The notes below the pieces were generated by a model. That model did no database searches, was not told the origin of the DNA, and saw only the letters and a program-made list of their open reading frames with translations. From an uncultured Senegalimassilia sp. (GTDB lineage: Bacteria; Actinomycetota; Coriobacteriia; Coriobacteriales; Eggerthellaceae), in the NCBI GenBank assembly GCA_934630815.1, contig CAKTWI010000006.1, positions 24,425 to 88,424 of the forward strand: a stretch of DNA of 64,000 nucleotides. Reading direction: 5' to 3'. Shown one piece after another: positions 1 through 9,616 of this stretch; the stretch's first letter is position 1, and the number at the start of each line of letters is the position of its first letter. Made by a program: the position numbers and the translations under genes.

Positions 1-603
1 TTGATCAGCGCCAAGGCGCTGTGGGTCGACTCGAAGGGCAAGCGTTTCGTGAATGAAGGCGGTCAGACGCACGACATTTATTATCAGGTGGCGCACTTCG
101 ATGACCAGCAGTTCTTCGCCGTGTACGACCAGGCAATGGTCGACGGCTTGACCGACAAGCTCAAGGAGAAGGTTGCCATGGGCCTTGAGCAGGGTATGTT
201 CGCCAAGGGCGACACCGTCGAGGCCGCAGCGGCGCAGCTGGGCGTGGACGGCGCGGCGTGCGCCGAGACGCTGACGGCGTACAACGAGATGGTCGCATCG
301 GGCGCCGACACGCAGTTCAAGAAGGGTGCGGCGAACCTGGTGGCGCTGACACAGGCGCCGTATTACCTGCTCAAGATGGGCGTGTGCACGCACGGTTCGT
401 TCGGCGGTTTCGACATCAACACCGATTTCCAGGTGAAAAACGAGCAGGGCGAGATTATCCCCGGTCTGTACTCGGCCGGTGAGGTGTGCTGCGGCACCTT
501 CATCTACGATGACTATCCGGCGGGCGGCTGCGGCCTGAACTTCGCCTACACGTCCGGTCGCTTTGCGGGCGCGAATGCGGCGAGCGAGGCGCTGAGCGCG
601 TAA
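1..603 (+). CDS. FAD-dependent fumarate-reductase-like flavoprotein, C-terminal part
   Basis: The reading frame is open at the window edge, so only the C-terminal 200 residues are seen. They match the end of the fumarate reductase/succinate dehydrogenase flavoprotein family (flavocytochrome c type): an early segment ALWVDSKGKRFVNE, and near the end GLYSAGEVCCG followed by YPAGGCGLNFAYTSGRFAG, the usual FAD-contacting C-terminal signature. Such enzymes reduce an unsaturated organic acceptor, often outside the membrane, with electrons from a cytochrome or quinol. The substrate cannot be told from this fragment. A related full-length gene lies at 17123-18838. A LuxR-type membrane regulator follows downstream, an arrangement I associate with Eggerthellaceae reductases, so regulation by that neighbour is possible but inferred. 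Confidence 0.85.
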   Translation: MISAKALWVDSKGKRFVNEGGQTHDIYYQVAHFDDQQFFAVYDQAMVDGLTDKLKEKVAMGLEQGMFAKGDTVEAAAAQLGVDGAACAETLTAYNEMVASGADTQFKKGAANLVALTQAPYYLLKMGVCTHGSFGGFDINTDFQVKNEQGEIIPGLYSAGEVCCGTFIYDDYPAGGCGLNFAYTSGRFAGANAASEALSA

Positions 604-764
604 GGCGGACGTGTCGAGCATGGGCGAGTCGTCGGCGGCAACAGGCGATGCCGGGCAAACGCGGATGCAGCGGGTTTGCCCGTGAGCGCTCGTCGTGGCC
701 GTATGGTTGCGATGCGCTCCGAGCAAAGCACGCTCACGATGAGCTTGCGAAATAGCGAGGCGAT

Positions 765-800
765 AAGGCGCCGTGGTTCGATATCGAACTGGGGCGCCTT
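765..800 (+). terminator. Intrinsic-terminator-like hairpin
   Basis: AAGGCGCC and GGCGCCTT form an 8-bp stem around a second palindrome, TTCGATATCGAA. The hairpin is followed by TGTTGC rather than a clean T run. It lies between the flavoprotein gene and the LuxR gene and probably ends the upstream transcript. Confidence 0.5.
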
Positions 801-869
801 TGTTGCGTTCGGCGATGTGCGAAAAAGGTATACTGCCGAAAATAAGGAAGAAGTCCGGGAGAGGGCTCA

Positions 870-2588
870 GTGGGAAGCGATTTTGAGAACATACGCGAAG
901 TTCGCAGGGCCGATGCTGACGGATCGCGCGCGGTCGAAAGGGCGGCTGCGTGCGCGGCGATGCGTCAGGCGCTCGGAGGCTGCACGCTTGCGTTTTTCGG
1001 CCTTGCCGTGGTGCGCATCTGGATTCAGTGCAACCTGTACGGCAATTACGTGCTGTCCGATGCCGGGCTGGTCAGCGTCGTCATTAACTTCGTGCGCATC
1101 GCGTTTACCGTTTTGCTGGTAGCGTTCGCCTTGCGCGGTTTGATGGGGCGTCGGTCCGCGAAGGCGCTCGAATGGTTCTCCGTTACGGCCATGACGCTGG
1201 GCAGCGTGCTGTTCTTTCTGAACAGTACGCTTGATTCCGACGCGATGTTGTACGCGGCGTGTACGTGCGCGGGGCTCGGCATCGTGTGGGGCGGCGGCAT
1301 GTGGATGGCGTTCTACCTGCGCTTGCGTCCGCGAACGGCCTTGTTGTGCGCGTTGGGCTCACTGGCATTGGGGTCGTTGGGCGGTTTCGTCATGGGCGCT
1401 TTGCCGCGCTCGACATGCTATCTGGTCGGCGTGTTTCTGCCCACGGTTTCATACGTGTGCTTCGGGCGGTCGATGCGCGTGGCCGACGAGCGCGGATGGC
1501 CGCAGGCTCCGGGCAGCGTCTCGTCGTCGCGCGAGTGCCCCGAGTTTGCGATCGCCTCGAAGGCGTATGGAGCGGAATCGCGCGTCGATTTCTTGCGTTT
1601 GTTGGCCGGATTGGCATTGTTCATGCTGGTCATGGGCGTGTCGCGAGGTTTTCCGTTCGGTGAATCAATCGCATTGCCGCTGGGGATGCAGTTGTTGCAC
1701 CAAGGTGGCGTGGTCGTGCTGTGCGGGGTGTGGGCGTGGGCTGCGCTGTGCCGCGGCCGTGCTGTTTCGTCGGCGACGCTGTGGCGGTTTGAGGTGGTAG
1801 CGGCGTCGGCGGGCGTGGTGTTGATGGCCACGCTGGAATGGTGGGGGCTTGCCGGCGGTGCGGCGCTCGTGTCCATCGCCAACACCATGACGCTCGGCAT
1901 TTTGTGGGTCATCTGCTATGACATCGCGCGCCATTCTCCGTGGAACCCGTATGCGGTGCTCGGTGTGTGCTGGGCGGTGTTTCTGCTCGCGCGCGAAGTC
2001 GGGCGCTGGGGCATTCTGGTTTTCGCGCCGCAAAGCTCTGCGATGACGCTGTTGGCCGCGTTGATGGTGTGTGTGCTGTCCATTTCCATCGCGGTGCTGC
2101 TTGGTGAAAACGTTCCGCGCACTCGAGCGCTGCTGGCGGGCTTTCCTGGTGGGGAAGCTGGAGAATACGAGGCGGCTGGCGAGGGCGATGCGAGGTCTTC
2201 AGGTTATGCTGCGACGGGTATGGCCGCTGGTCGCGTAGGCGTTGCCGCTGCGGTTGCGGGTGGCGAAGGCGATGCCGTCGAGCCGTCGCCGATTGCCGGG
2301 CGTTGCGAAACGCGGGCGGAAGGCGATATCGGGTCGGGGCTGGAGCCCGAGGCGGTCTTGCATTCGGCCGATGATGGAGACGTTGCACGGTTGGTCATAG
2401 GATTCGGGCTGACGCGCCGTGAGGCCGAGGTGGCTCTTATGCTTGCGGAGGGCAAAAGCAAAGTCGCGATCGCGGAGCTGCTGGTGCTTTCCGAGAACAC
2501 CGTGCGCGGCTACGCGAAAAACGCTTATGCGAAGATAGGCGTGCACAGCAAACGGGAGCTTCAACAAGCCATTCGCGAAATGCGCTAG
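870..2588 (+). CDS. Membrane-anchored LuxR-family transcriptional regulator
   Basis: This 572-residue protein starts at GTG 870, eight bases or so after a GGGAGAGG ribosome site. Residues of about 35 to 420 are a run of hydrophobic segments (roughly ten or more membrane spans). A low-complexity Ala/Gly/Glu linker follows, and the last 65 residues form a LuxR-type helix-turn-helix (LTRREAEVALMLAEGKS, then VLSENTVRGYAKNAYAKIG). The architecture matches the membrane LuxR regulators that are abundant in Eggerthellaceae, where they often sit beside reductase genes. By family, the C-terminal domain binds DNA and the membrane part may sense a ligand. The signal and targets are unknown; the flavoprotein gene upstream is the nearest candidate target. 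Confidence 0.85.
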   Translation: MGSDFENIREVRRADADGSRAVERAAACAAMRQALGGCTLAFFGLAVVRIWIQCNLYGNYVLSDAGLVSVVINFVRIAFTVLLVAFALRGLMGRRSAKALEWFSVTAMTLGSVLFFLNSTLDSDAMLYAACTCAGLGIVWGGGMWMAFYLRLRPRTALLCALGSLALGSLGGFVMGALPRSTCYLVGVFLPTVSYVCFGRSMRVADERGWPQAPGSVSSSRECPEFAIASKAYGAESRVDFLRLLAGLALFMLVMGVSRGFPFGESIALPLGMQLLHQGGVVVLCGVWAWAALCRGRAVSSATLWRFEVVAASAGVVLMATLEWWGLAGGAALVSIANTMTLGILWVICYDIARHSPWNPYAVLGVCWAVFLLAREVGRWGILVFAPQSSAMTLLAALMVCVLSISIAVLLGENVPRTRALLAGFPGGEAGEYEAAGEGDARSSGYAATGMAAGRVGVAAAVAGGEGDAVEPSPIAGRCETRAEGDIGSGLEPEAVLHSADDGDVARLVIGFGLTRREAEVALMLAEGKSKVAIAELLVLSENTVRGYAKNAYAKIGVHSKRELQQAIREMR

Positions 2589-2760
2589 CATAATGCGAGC
2601 GTGATACTGGGCGCTTTTTTCGCTTGCCTTACTGCTGCTTGCTTCAATCAGCGAACAGGTGTACGATGTTTTTGCCGTGATGTTGCTGTGGGGTGGGCAA
2701 CCCTTGTGGTAACTTGCGGTAGGCACACCACAAGGGGAATACGAGAAGCGAAAGAACGGT

Positions 2761-4758
2761 ATGGCAAAAAGCACGGTCAATTACGGCAACGACAGCATCC
2801 GCCAGTTGAAGGACGAGGAACGCGTACGTCTTCGCCCGGCGGTCATATTCGGCTCCGACGGCCTGGACGGCTGTGCTCATGCCGCGTTCGAGATCCTGTC
2901 GAACTCAGTCGACGAGGCGCGCCAGGGCTACGGCAACCTGATCACCCTCACCGCTTTCGCCGACGGCTCCATCCAGGTGGAGGACAACGGTCGCGGCTGC
3001 CCGCTGGACTGGAACCCCACCGAGAAACGCTTCAACTGGGAGCTGGTGTTCTGCGAACTGTATGCGGGCGGCAAATACGACAACAACCAGGGCGGCGACT
3101 ACGACTTCTCGCTGGGCACCAACGGCCTGGGCTCGTGCGCCACGCAGTACGCCTCCGAGTACATGGACGTCACTGTCTGGCGTGACGGCAACAAGTACCA
3201 GCTGCACTTCAAGAAGGGCAAGGTGGTCGGCGCCAAGAAGAAGGCGCTGCAGGTCGAGCCCACTGACGAGGCACGCACCGGCACCACTATCAAATGGCGT
3301 CCTGACCTGGAGGTCTTCACTGCCATCGATATCCCTGACGATTGGTATCGCGAAACCATGCGCCGCCAGGCGGTGGTCAACGCCAACGTCACGTTCCGCC
3401 TGCGCATCGAGGGGGAGGAAGGCGTCTTCTCCGAAGAGGAGTTCTGCTACCCCAAGGGCATTGAGGACTACGTGATGGAGAAGGTGGGTCACGACTACCT
3501 GACCGAGCCCTTCTTCATCCAGGCAGACCGCCGCGGCCGCGACCGCGACGACCTGCCCGACTACAACGTGAAGATCACCGCGTGCCTGTGCTTCTCGCGC
3601 ACGTTCCAGATGCAGGAGTACTACCACAACTCGTCGTGGCTGGAAAACGGCGGATCGCCGGAGAAGGCCGCGCGTAGCGCCCTGACCAGCGCAATCGATG
3701 CCTATATCAAGCAGCAGGGCAAATACAACAAGAACGAGAGCGCCATCAAGTGGCAGGACGTTCAGGACTGCCTGGTGCTCGTGACCAACTGCTTCTCCAC
3801 GCAAACGTCCTACGAGAACCAGACAAAGAAGGCCATCAACAACCGCTTCATCCAGCAGGCTATGACGGCGTTCTTCAAGGAGCGCCTGGGCACGTACCTG
3901 ATCGAGAACAAAGAGTCCGCCGACAAGATCATGGAGCAGGTGCTCATCAACAAGCGCTCGCGCGAGAACGCGGAGAAGACGCGCCAGAGCATCAAGACCA
4001 ATCTGCAGCAGAAGACCGACATGGCCAATCGCGTGCAGAAGTTCATCGACTGCCGCTCCAAGGATAAGGGCCGCCGCGAGGTCTACATCGTAGAGGGCGA
4101 CTCGGCAGCAGGCGCCATCCGCACGTCGCGCGACGCCGAGTTCCAGGGCGTCATGCCGGTGCGCGGTAAGATCCTCAACTGCTTGAAGGAGGATTATCCG
4201 CGCATTTTCAAGTCCGAGATCATTATGGACTTGCTGCGCGTGCTCGGCTGCGGTGTGGAGGTCAATGACCGCCGCATGAAGAACCTGGGTACCTTCGATC
4301 TGGATAACTTGAACTGGAGCAAGGTCATCATCTGCACCGACGCCGACGTCGACGGTTACCATATCCGCACGCTCATCCTGGCCATGCTCTATCGCCTGGT
4401 GCCCACGCTCATCCGCGAGGGGTTCGTCTACATCGCCGAATCGCCGTTGTACGAGATCAACTGCAAGGAGAAGACCTACTTCGCCTACACCGATCTTGAG
4501 AAGAACAACATTCTGAAGGAAATCGACGGGCAGAAGTGCTCCATCAACCGCTCCAAGGGTCTTGGCGAGAACGATCCCGACATGATGTGGCTCACCACCA
4601 TGAATCCCGAGACGCGCCGCCTGATCAAAGTGGAGCCCGAGGATGTCGAGCGCATGGAAACCATGTTCAACCTGCTGTTGGGCAACGACGACGAGGGTCG
4701 CAAGCGCCACATCGCCGAGCATGGAAGAGAATACCTCGACCAGCTTGACCTGCAATAA
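2761..4758 (+). CDS. Type IIA DNA topoisomerase, B subunit (GyrB/ParE-like)
   Basis: The 665-residue protein has the GHKL ATPase fold at the N-terminus (E44 and N48 in FEILSNSVDEA, then VEDNGRGCPL and GTNGLGSCAT). A TOPRIM domain follows (E445 in VYIVEGDSAAGA; D527, D529 and D531 in TDADVDGYH) and a C-terminal RSKGLGEN motif. It pairs with the A subunit gene 81 bp downstream to make an ATP-dependent double-strand-passing topoisomerase. The sequence is divergent from the gyrB that normally sits near dnaA, and there is no replication-origin gene here, so it is probably the second (topoisomerase IV-like) pair. I therefore leave the symbol open between parE and a gyrB paralogue. The start is ATG 2761. 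Confidence 0.9.
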   Translation: MAKSTVNYGNDSIRQLKDEERVRLRPAVIFGSDGLDGCAHAAFEILSNSVDEARQGYGNLITLTAFADGSIQVEDNGRGCPLDWNPTEKRFNWELVFCELYAGGKYDNNQGGDYDFSLGTNGLGSCATQYASEYMDVTVWRDGNKYQLHFKKGKVVGAKKKALQVEPTDEARTGTTIKWRPDLEVFTAIDIPDDWYRETMRRQAVVNANVTFRLRIEGEEGVFSEEEFCYPKGIEDYVMEKVGHDYLTEPFFIQADRRGRDRDDLPDYNVKITACLCFSRTFQMQEYYHNSSWLENGGSPEKAARSALTSAIDAYIKQQGKYNKNESAIKWQDVQDCLVLVTNCFSTQTSYENQTKKAINNRFIQQAMTAFFKERLGTYLIENKESADKIMEQVLINKRSRENAEKTRQSIKTNLQQKTDMANRVQKFIDCRSKDKGRREVYIVEGDSAAGAIRTSRDAEFQGVMPVRGKILNCLKEDYPRIFKSEIIMDLLRVLGCGVEVNDRRMKNLGTFDLDNLNWSKVIICTDADVDGYHIRTLILAMLYRLVPTLIREGFVYIAESPLYEINCKEKTYFAYTDLEKNNILKEIDGQKCSINRSKGLGENDPDMMWLTTMNPETRRLIKVEPEDVERMETMFNLLLGNDDEGRKRHIAEHGREYLDQLDLQ

Positions 4759-4839
4759 GGCGCCTTTCGCAAAGCTGTTGAAGATCTAAACCGGCGGGCG
4801 CGCAACACGGCGCCTGCTCATTCGCATCAAGGGGAGACC

Positions 4840-7083
4840 GTGGCAAGAAAGACCAAAGCACAACCGAAGAAGAAGCATGTGGACAACCCCAACGTGATCG
4901 GCTTGCACTCCGAGGTTTTGGAGCAGCCCATCACGCAAACCCTCGAAGTGAACTACATGCCCTACGCCATGAGCACCAACGTGTCCCGCGCGTTCCCGGA
5001 GATCGACGGGTTCAAGCCGTCGCATCGCAAGCTTCTGTACACCATGTACAAGATGGGCCTGCTCAACGGCGCGCGCCAGAAGAGCGCCAACATCGTCGGT
5101 CAGACCATGAAGCTCAACCCCCACGGCGACTCCGCCATCTACGAAACCATGGTGCGCCTTGCCACGGGCAACGAGGCCCTGCTCACGCCCTTCGTGGAAT
5201 CCAAGGGCAACTTCGGCAAGTACTACTCCGGCGACCTGAGCTACGCCGCCTCGCGTTACACCGAGGCCAAGCTTTCTCCCATCTGCGCCGAGATCTTCAA
5301 GGACATCGACAAGGACCCGGTTGACTTCATGGACAGCTATGACGGCGCCATGAAGGAGCCGCGCCTGCTGCCCACCACATTCCCCAACATCTTGGTGTCG
5401 GCGAACAAGGGCATCGGCGTTGCCATGGCCTCCGACATCTGCGGCTTCAACCTCAACGAAGTGTGCGAAGCCACCATGCATTTCCTTGAGGACCCGGACT
5501 GCGACCTGCAGAAATACATGCCCGCACCCGACTTCTCCACCGGCGGCGAGATCATCTACCGCCGCGAGGAGATGGACCGCATCTACAACACGGGCCTGGG
5601 CAGCTTCCAAATCCGCTCGCGCTGGCGCTACCTGCCCGACGAGCGCATCATCGAGGTGTACGAGATCCCCTACACCACGAAAACCGACATCATCATCGAG
5701 CGCATCGTCAAGCTGGCGAAAGAAGGCAAGGTGCGCGAGATCGCCGACATCCGCGATGAGACCGACCTTTCCGGCCTGCGCATCGCCATCGACCTGAAGC
5801 GCGGCGTGGACCCCGAGCTGCTCATGGCGAAGCTGTTCCGCTCCACCACGCTGCAGGATTCGTTCTCTTGCAACTTCAACGTGCTGGTGGACGGGTACCC
5901 GCGCGTTATGGGCGTGCGTCAGATCCTGCAGGAGTGGGTTGCGTGGCGCGTGGATTCCACGCGACGCCGCATGAACTTCGACCTGGGGAAGAAAAGCGAT
6001 CGGCTGCACTTGCTGCACGGCCTTGAGGCTATTCTGCTGGACATCGACAAGGCCATCGCCATTATCCGCAACACCAAACTGGAGGCCGAGGTCGTGCCGA
6101 ACCTGATGAAGGGCTTCGGCATCGACGAGGTGCAGGCGGAGTTCGTGGCCGAGTTGAAGCTGCGCAACATCAACGAGGAGTACATCCTCAACCGCACGAA
6201 GGACATCGCGAAGCTGGAAGGCGACATCGCCGAGCTGAAGGAGGTCCTGGCCAGCGAGCGGAAGATCAAGCAGGTCATCAGCGACGAGCTGGCCGCGGTG
6301 AACAAGAAGCACGTCACGCCGCGCAAAACGGGTCTGGTGGAGCCGGGCGACATCGTGGAGGTCAGTCTGGAGCCCGAGGTGGAGGAATACCCCGTCACCA
6401 TGATGCTCTCGCGCGATGGCTACCTGAAGAAGATGACCGAGCGCGTGCTGCGCAAGGCCACCACGCTCAAGTACAAGGACGGCGACGAGCCCTTTATCGA
6501 GTTCCCGTCGTCGAACACCCACGAGCTGCTGGTGTTCACCGACCAGCGCCAGGTGTACAAGTGCAAGGTGGCGCAGTTCGAGGACACCAAGTCGGCGCAG
6601 CTGGGCTCGTACCTGCCCACCGACCTGGGGATGGACCCCGACGAGAGCGTGACCTGGGTGATCGACCCCGAGGACTACAAGGCCGACGTGCTGTTCGTGT
6701 TCGAGAACGGCCGCGTGGCGCGCGTTGCCCTGGCGGGTTACGTCACGAAGACCAACCGCAAGCGCCTGAAGAACGCCATCTACGGCGGTAGCAAGCTGCT
6801 GTTCGCGTGCGTGCTGAAAGAGGACCGCGACCTGGCCCTGGTGTCAAGCGACCAGCGCCTGATCAACTTCAACACCTCGCTGCTGAAGACCAAGACCACC
6901 AACAGCACGCAGGGCATCCAGGCGTTCACCGCGAAAAACGGTCGCATCGTGACCATGGTGGGCACGGCCGAGGAGTTCCTGGGCGGCACCGCCAGCGTGG
7001 AGAAGTTCCGCGCGGCTAGCCTTCCGTCGTCCGGCTCGCCCATGAAGGAAACGGACATGAAGAGCCTGTTCGACCTGGAGTAG
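4840..7083 (+). CDS. Type IIA DNA topoisomerase, A subunit (GyrA/ParC-like)
   Basis: The 747-residue protein starts at GTG 4840 after AGGGGAGACC. It has the breakage-reunion domain (FKPSHRKLLYTMYKMG, PHGDSAIYETMVRLA) with catalytic Tyr140 in AASRYTEAK. A coiled-coil stretch lies near residues 450-490, followed by a short C-terminal beta-pinwheel with degenerate repeats (for example VLVFTDQRQVYKCK-like segments). I see no clear GyrA box (QRRGGKG), which fits a ParC-like decatenase better than a supercoiling gyrase, but a divergent box could be missed by eye. It is co-transcribed with the B subunit, and a terminator follows at about 7098. Confidence 0.9.
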   Translation: MARKTKAQPKKKHVDNPNVIGLHSEVLEQPITQTLEVNYMPYAMSTNVSRAFPEIDGFKPSHRKLLYTMYKMGLLNGARQKSANIVGQTMKLNPHGDSAIYETMVRLATGNEALLTPFVESKGNFGKYYSGDLSYAASRYTEAKLSPICAEIFKDIDKDPVDFMDSYDGAMKEPRLLPTTFPNILVSANKGIGVAMASDICGFNLNEVCEATMHFLEDPDCDLQKYMPAPDFSTGGEIIYRREEMDRIYNTGLGSFQIRSRWRYLPDERIIEVYEIPYTTKTDIIIERIVKLAKEGKVREIADIRDETDLSGLRIAIDLKRGVDPELLMAKLFRSTTLQDSFSCNFNVLVDGYPRVMGVRQILQEWVAWRVDSTRRRMNFDLGKKSDRLHLLHGLEAILLDIDKAIAIIRNTKLEAEVVPNLMKGFGIDEVQAEFVAELKLRNINEEYILNRTKDIAKLEGDIAELKEVLASERKIKQVISDELAAVNKKHVTPRKTGLVEPGDIVEVSLEPEVEEYPVTMMLSRDGYLKKMTERVLRKATTLKYKDGDEPFIEFPSSNTHELLVFTDQRQVYKCKVAQFEDTKSAQLGSYLPTDLGMDPDESVTWVIDPEDYKADVLFVFENGRVARVALAGYVTKTNRKRLKNAIYGGSKLLFACVLKEDRDLALVSSDQRLINFNTSLLKTKTTNSTQGIQAFTAKNGRIVTMVGTAEEFLGGTASVEKFRAASLPSSGSPMKETDMKSLFDLE

Positions 7084-7097
7084 CGTGCAGGCATGAG

Positions 7098-7140
7098 ACG
7101 GCCGGCGCGGGGCGATACGCTTCACGTCGGCCGTTTGATT
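7098..7140 (+). terminator. Terminator after the topoisomerase operon
   Basis: ACGGCCG at 7098-7104 pairs with CGGCCGT at 7128-7134, followed by TTTGATTT. It lies 15 bp past the stop of the A-subunit gene. The rest of the gap up to 7429 holds a short TTAGCT/AGCTAA inverted repeat near 7210 and no gene that I can support. Confidence 0.6.
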
Positions 7141-7429
7141 TGACTGCTGTTCCGTTCTATTCGCTGCCGTTTGTCGCGCCGCGCCTCGGCTTGCGTTAGC
7201 GCTGTTGTTAGCTGCGAGCTAATGGGTCGGTGCGGATGTCTTGAGGGCCGATTCGGGCACTGCTGCCGAATCGGTTAGGAGGCTTGCGGGGCGCTTTCGT
7301 AAGGTTTGGCGTACTGAGAGCGGGCATGCTTGCAAGGTCTATGCAAGGCGGGCGCCTCATACTCAAGGGGATTCGATACTTGAGACCCGAGCGAGGCGGT
7401 TCTATAATGCAAGACAAAAGTAGTGCCTT

Positions 7430-7711
7430 ATGAACGAGGTATTCGTGCACGAGCATGCGCTCGTGCACGGGCTGTCCGAGGAGCAGGTGTTGCACGCGTG
7501 GCGAAATGCCGTATCGGTTGCTCGACGCGGTTGTGAAAGCGGCGAGGTCGATTTCGTGGCCATTGGATTCGATCAGCATGGCAGGGCCATTGAGATGACG
7601 GGACGGAAAAAACCGTTCGGTGTGCTGATATTCCATGCAAACACGCCGCCGACGACGCGTGCGCTCAAGGAATTGGGGTTGGGAGGGGACGGTCATGGCA
7701 GTGGTCACTGA
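7430..7711 (+). CDS. Small protein, probable toxin of a toxin-antitoxin pair (BrnT/DUF4258-like)
   Basis: This 93-residue protein (ATG 7430) has the layout HGLSEEQVLHAWRNA near the start, VDFVAIGFDQHGRAIEMT in the middle and VLIFHANTPPT near the end. That order (HG-x-hAhxNA, iGxDxxGxhlEh, viHA) resembles small actinobacterial toxin-like proteins related to the BrnT/DUF4258 group. The next gene overlaps it by 17 bp and ends in a ribbon-helix-helix-like segment, the usual toxin-first or antitoxin-partner arrangement. The identification as an RNase-type toxin is inference from layout and weak similarity; no catalytic residue can be named with confidence. Confidence 0.55.
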   Translation: MNEVFVHEHALVHGLSEEQVLHAWRNAVSVARRGCESGEVDFVAIGFDQHGRAIEMTGRKKPFGVLIFHANTPPTTRALKELGLGGDGHGSGH

Positions 7712-7976
7712 TAAGGATCTGCGCTCTCGATTCTCGTTTTCGGAAAACGAGATAGCGCAGTTGCATGCAGACGCTGAAAAGTACGAAAGCGGCGAATGGC
7801 CGGAGGGCGAGACCGTGCTTATCGGTAGGCCGTGCGTGTACGGCGAACGTATGAAGTCCATAACGTATCGCGACACCGAAGCGGAAGTTCGCCGCATGGA
7901 TGAGCGCGCGAAAAGCCTGTCCATGAGCCGTTCCGACTACCTGCGCTATCTAGTGCGCAAAGACTTGGAAGGTTGA
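7695..7976 (+). CDS. Probable antitoxin with C-terminal ribbon-helix-helix
   Basis: The 93-residue protein starts at ATG 7695, after GGGAGGGGA, inside the end of the preceding gene. The C-terminal 30 residues (MDERAKSLSMSRSDYLRYL) look like a ribbon-helix-helix/CopG dimerisation and DNA-binding unit. The N-terminal two thirds is acidic and probably binds the partner. Such antitoxins neutralise the toxin and repress their own operon. An upstream in-frame ATG near 7635 exists but lacks as good a ribosome site. The 287 bp after the stop hold no supported gene. Confidence 0.55.
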   Translation: MAVVTDKDLRSRFSFSENEIAQLHADAEKYESGEWPEGETVLIGRPCVYGERMKSITYRDTEAEVRRMDERAKSLSMSRSDYLRYLVRKDLEG

Positions 7977-8263
7977 TTTCGCTCGCGGGCCGTTGTTTTC
8001 TTCTTGTAGATGCGGCAATGGCTCCAGGCAAGCAATGTCGCTGGATGCCCGGTGGTGAGATGTTCGCAGATGCGCGCATTCGCCAGGTTAATGGCGATGC
8101 GATAACCGTTGTGCGCGATTAGTTGTTGACGCGACCGCGAAAATGCCGTTGCTGTCCCGTGCATAGTACAGCTGTTGGAAATCTTTGCGAGATGATGGTA
8201 CATGGTCTGAGCTGTGCGCGGAGCAGGCCCTGTGATGCGACTTTCAACGAAAGGGGTTGCGGT

Positions 8264-9616
8264 ATGAAGGTGCTGCATGTTTCCGATTTGCATATCGGGA
8301 AGCGCGTTAACGGCATGTCGATGCTGGACGATCAGCGCTATATTCTGCGGCAGATACTGGATATTGCGAGGAAGCACCAGGTCGGCGTGCTGCTGATTGC
8401 CGGCGACATTTACGACAAGGCATCGCCGAGCGCAGAGGCGGTTACCGTGTTCGATGCGTTTTTGACCGATGCGGTGGCGGTGGGCTTGCGCGTGCTGGCC
8501 ATTCCCGGCAACCACGATTCCGCCGAGCGCATCGCGTATGCGCAGCGACTTTTGGAGAAGCAGGGCGTTTGCCTGCCTCCGGTGTATGAGGGCGAAGTCG
8601 AGCGGGTGGAGCTTGAGGACGAGCATGGGTCGGTGGAGTTCTGGCTGCTGCCGTTTTTGAAGCCCGGCGACGTGCGCAGGTTCTTCCCCGACGATGAAAT
8701 CGGCGACGACTATTCGGCCGCGTTGCGTGCGGTGCTGGGTGCGTGCGATATCGACCAGGAGAAACGCAATATTGTGCTGTCGCACCAGTTGGTGACGGCG
8801 TACGGCACGGCGCCCGATCGCGCCGACGACGAGATCAAGCTGGGCGGCATGGACAACGTGGACGTGTCGGTGTACGACGCGTTCGACTACGTGGCGCTTG
8901 GGCATGTGCATCGTCCGCAGCGCGTGGGGCGCGATACCGTGCGTTATTCGGGGTCGCCGCTTAAGTACTCGTTTAGCGAAGCGCGGTATGGCAAGAGCGT
9001 GGTTTTGGTTGAGCTGGGGGAGAAGAAACCGGGCGATGACGTGGGCGAATGCGTGTCGTTCGAGTTGATTCCGCTTGTGCCGCTGCATGACGTGCGCGAG
9101 GTGCGCGGCACGTTGGCTGATGTGCTGGCCATGGGTGCGGCAGCGGGCGATTCGCTGGCGGATGCCGGGGTTTCGGCTGGCGGCATTGGCGATGGGAAAG
9201 GGGCGGATGGCGTCAACGACGAGGCGGCGTTGGCCGATGGCGTTGGCGATGCTGCTGCGCGGGATGGCGATGCGTCCGCGCCCATCGCGGTGCACGATGC
9301 CTCGCAGGATTACCTGCACATCACGCTTTCTGATGAACATCCGCAGCTGGATGCTATGGCGAAGATTCACGAGGTGTTCCCCAACGCCATGATGCTGGAC
9401 TATGACAACGTGACGGTGCTTGTCGATTGCCCGCAAACCCAGCTTACGGCCGACCCCGACAGCATGGACACGCTGGAGCTGTTCGGCGCCTTCTATGAAA
9501 GCCAGGTGGGCAATCCCCTGGATGATGAGCAGCAAGATTTCGCGCGCAAGCTGATCGCGAAGGTGGAGGATTCGGCCGCAAAAGGCCCCGATGGGCAGGA
9601 AGAGGGTGCGCAATGA
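8264..9616 (+). CDS. sbcD: Exonuclease SbcD (MRE11-like nuclease subunit)
   Basis: The 450-residue calcineurin-like phosphoesterase has HVSDLHIGKR at the N-terminus, LIAGDIYDKASPS, IPGNHDSAERIAY and YVALGHVHRPQ, which are the metal-binding motifs of the Mre11/SbcD family. Start ATG 8264 is preceded by AAAGGGG; longer in-frame extension to 8123 has no family similarity. A low-complexity Ala/Gly/Asp insert of about 60 residues lies near residues 290-350, before the C-terminal domain. With SbcC it forms the ATP-dependent nuclease that opens hairpins and trims blocked double-strand ends. The stop overlaps the sbcC start as ATGA, so the two are translationally coupled. The nearby palindromes (12.9-15 kb) are the kind of substrate this complex cleaves. 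Confidence 0.93.
   Translation: MKVLHVSDLHIGKRVNGMSMLDDQRYILRQILDIARKHQVGVLLIAGDIYDKASPSAEAVTVFDAFLTDAVAVGLRVLAIPGNHDSAERIAYAQRLLEKQGVCLPPVYEGEVERVELEDEHGSVEFWLLPFLKPGDVRRFFPDDEIGDDYSAALRAVLGACDIDQEKRNIVLSHQLVTAYGTAPDRADDEIKLGGMDNVDVSVYDAFDYVALGHVHRPQRVGRDTVRYSGSPLKYSFSEARYGKSVVLVELGEKKPGDDVGECVSFELIPLVPLHDVREVRGTLADVLAMGAAAGDSLADAGVSAGGIGDGKGADGVNDEAALADGVGDAAARDGDASAPIAVHDASQDYLHITLSDEHPQLDAMAKIHEVFPNAMMLDYDNVTVLVDCPQTQLTADPDSMDTLELFGAFYESQVGNPLDDEQQDFARKLIAKVEDSAAKGPDGQEEGAQ

Noticed and set aside
2905..4755. 616-residue frame on the reverse strand of the topoisomerase B gene
   Set aside because: It is a high-GC shadow frame without ribosome site or family similarity, opposite a well-conserved gene. 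The same holds for 4786-6522 (-), 7946-9847 (-), 15260-16771 (+) and 17315-18823 (+).
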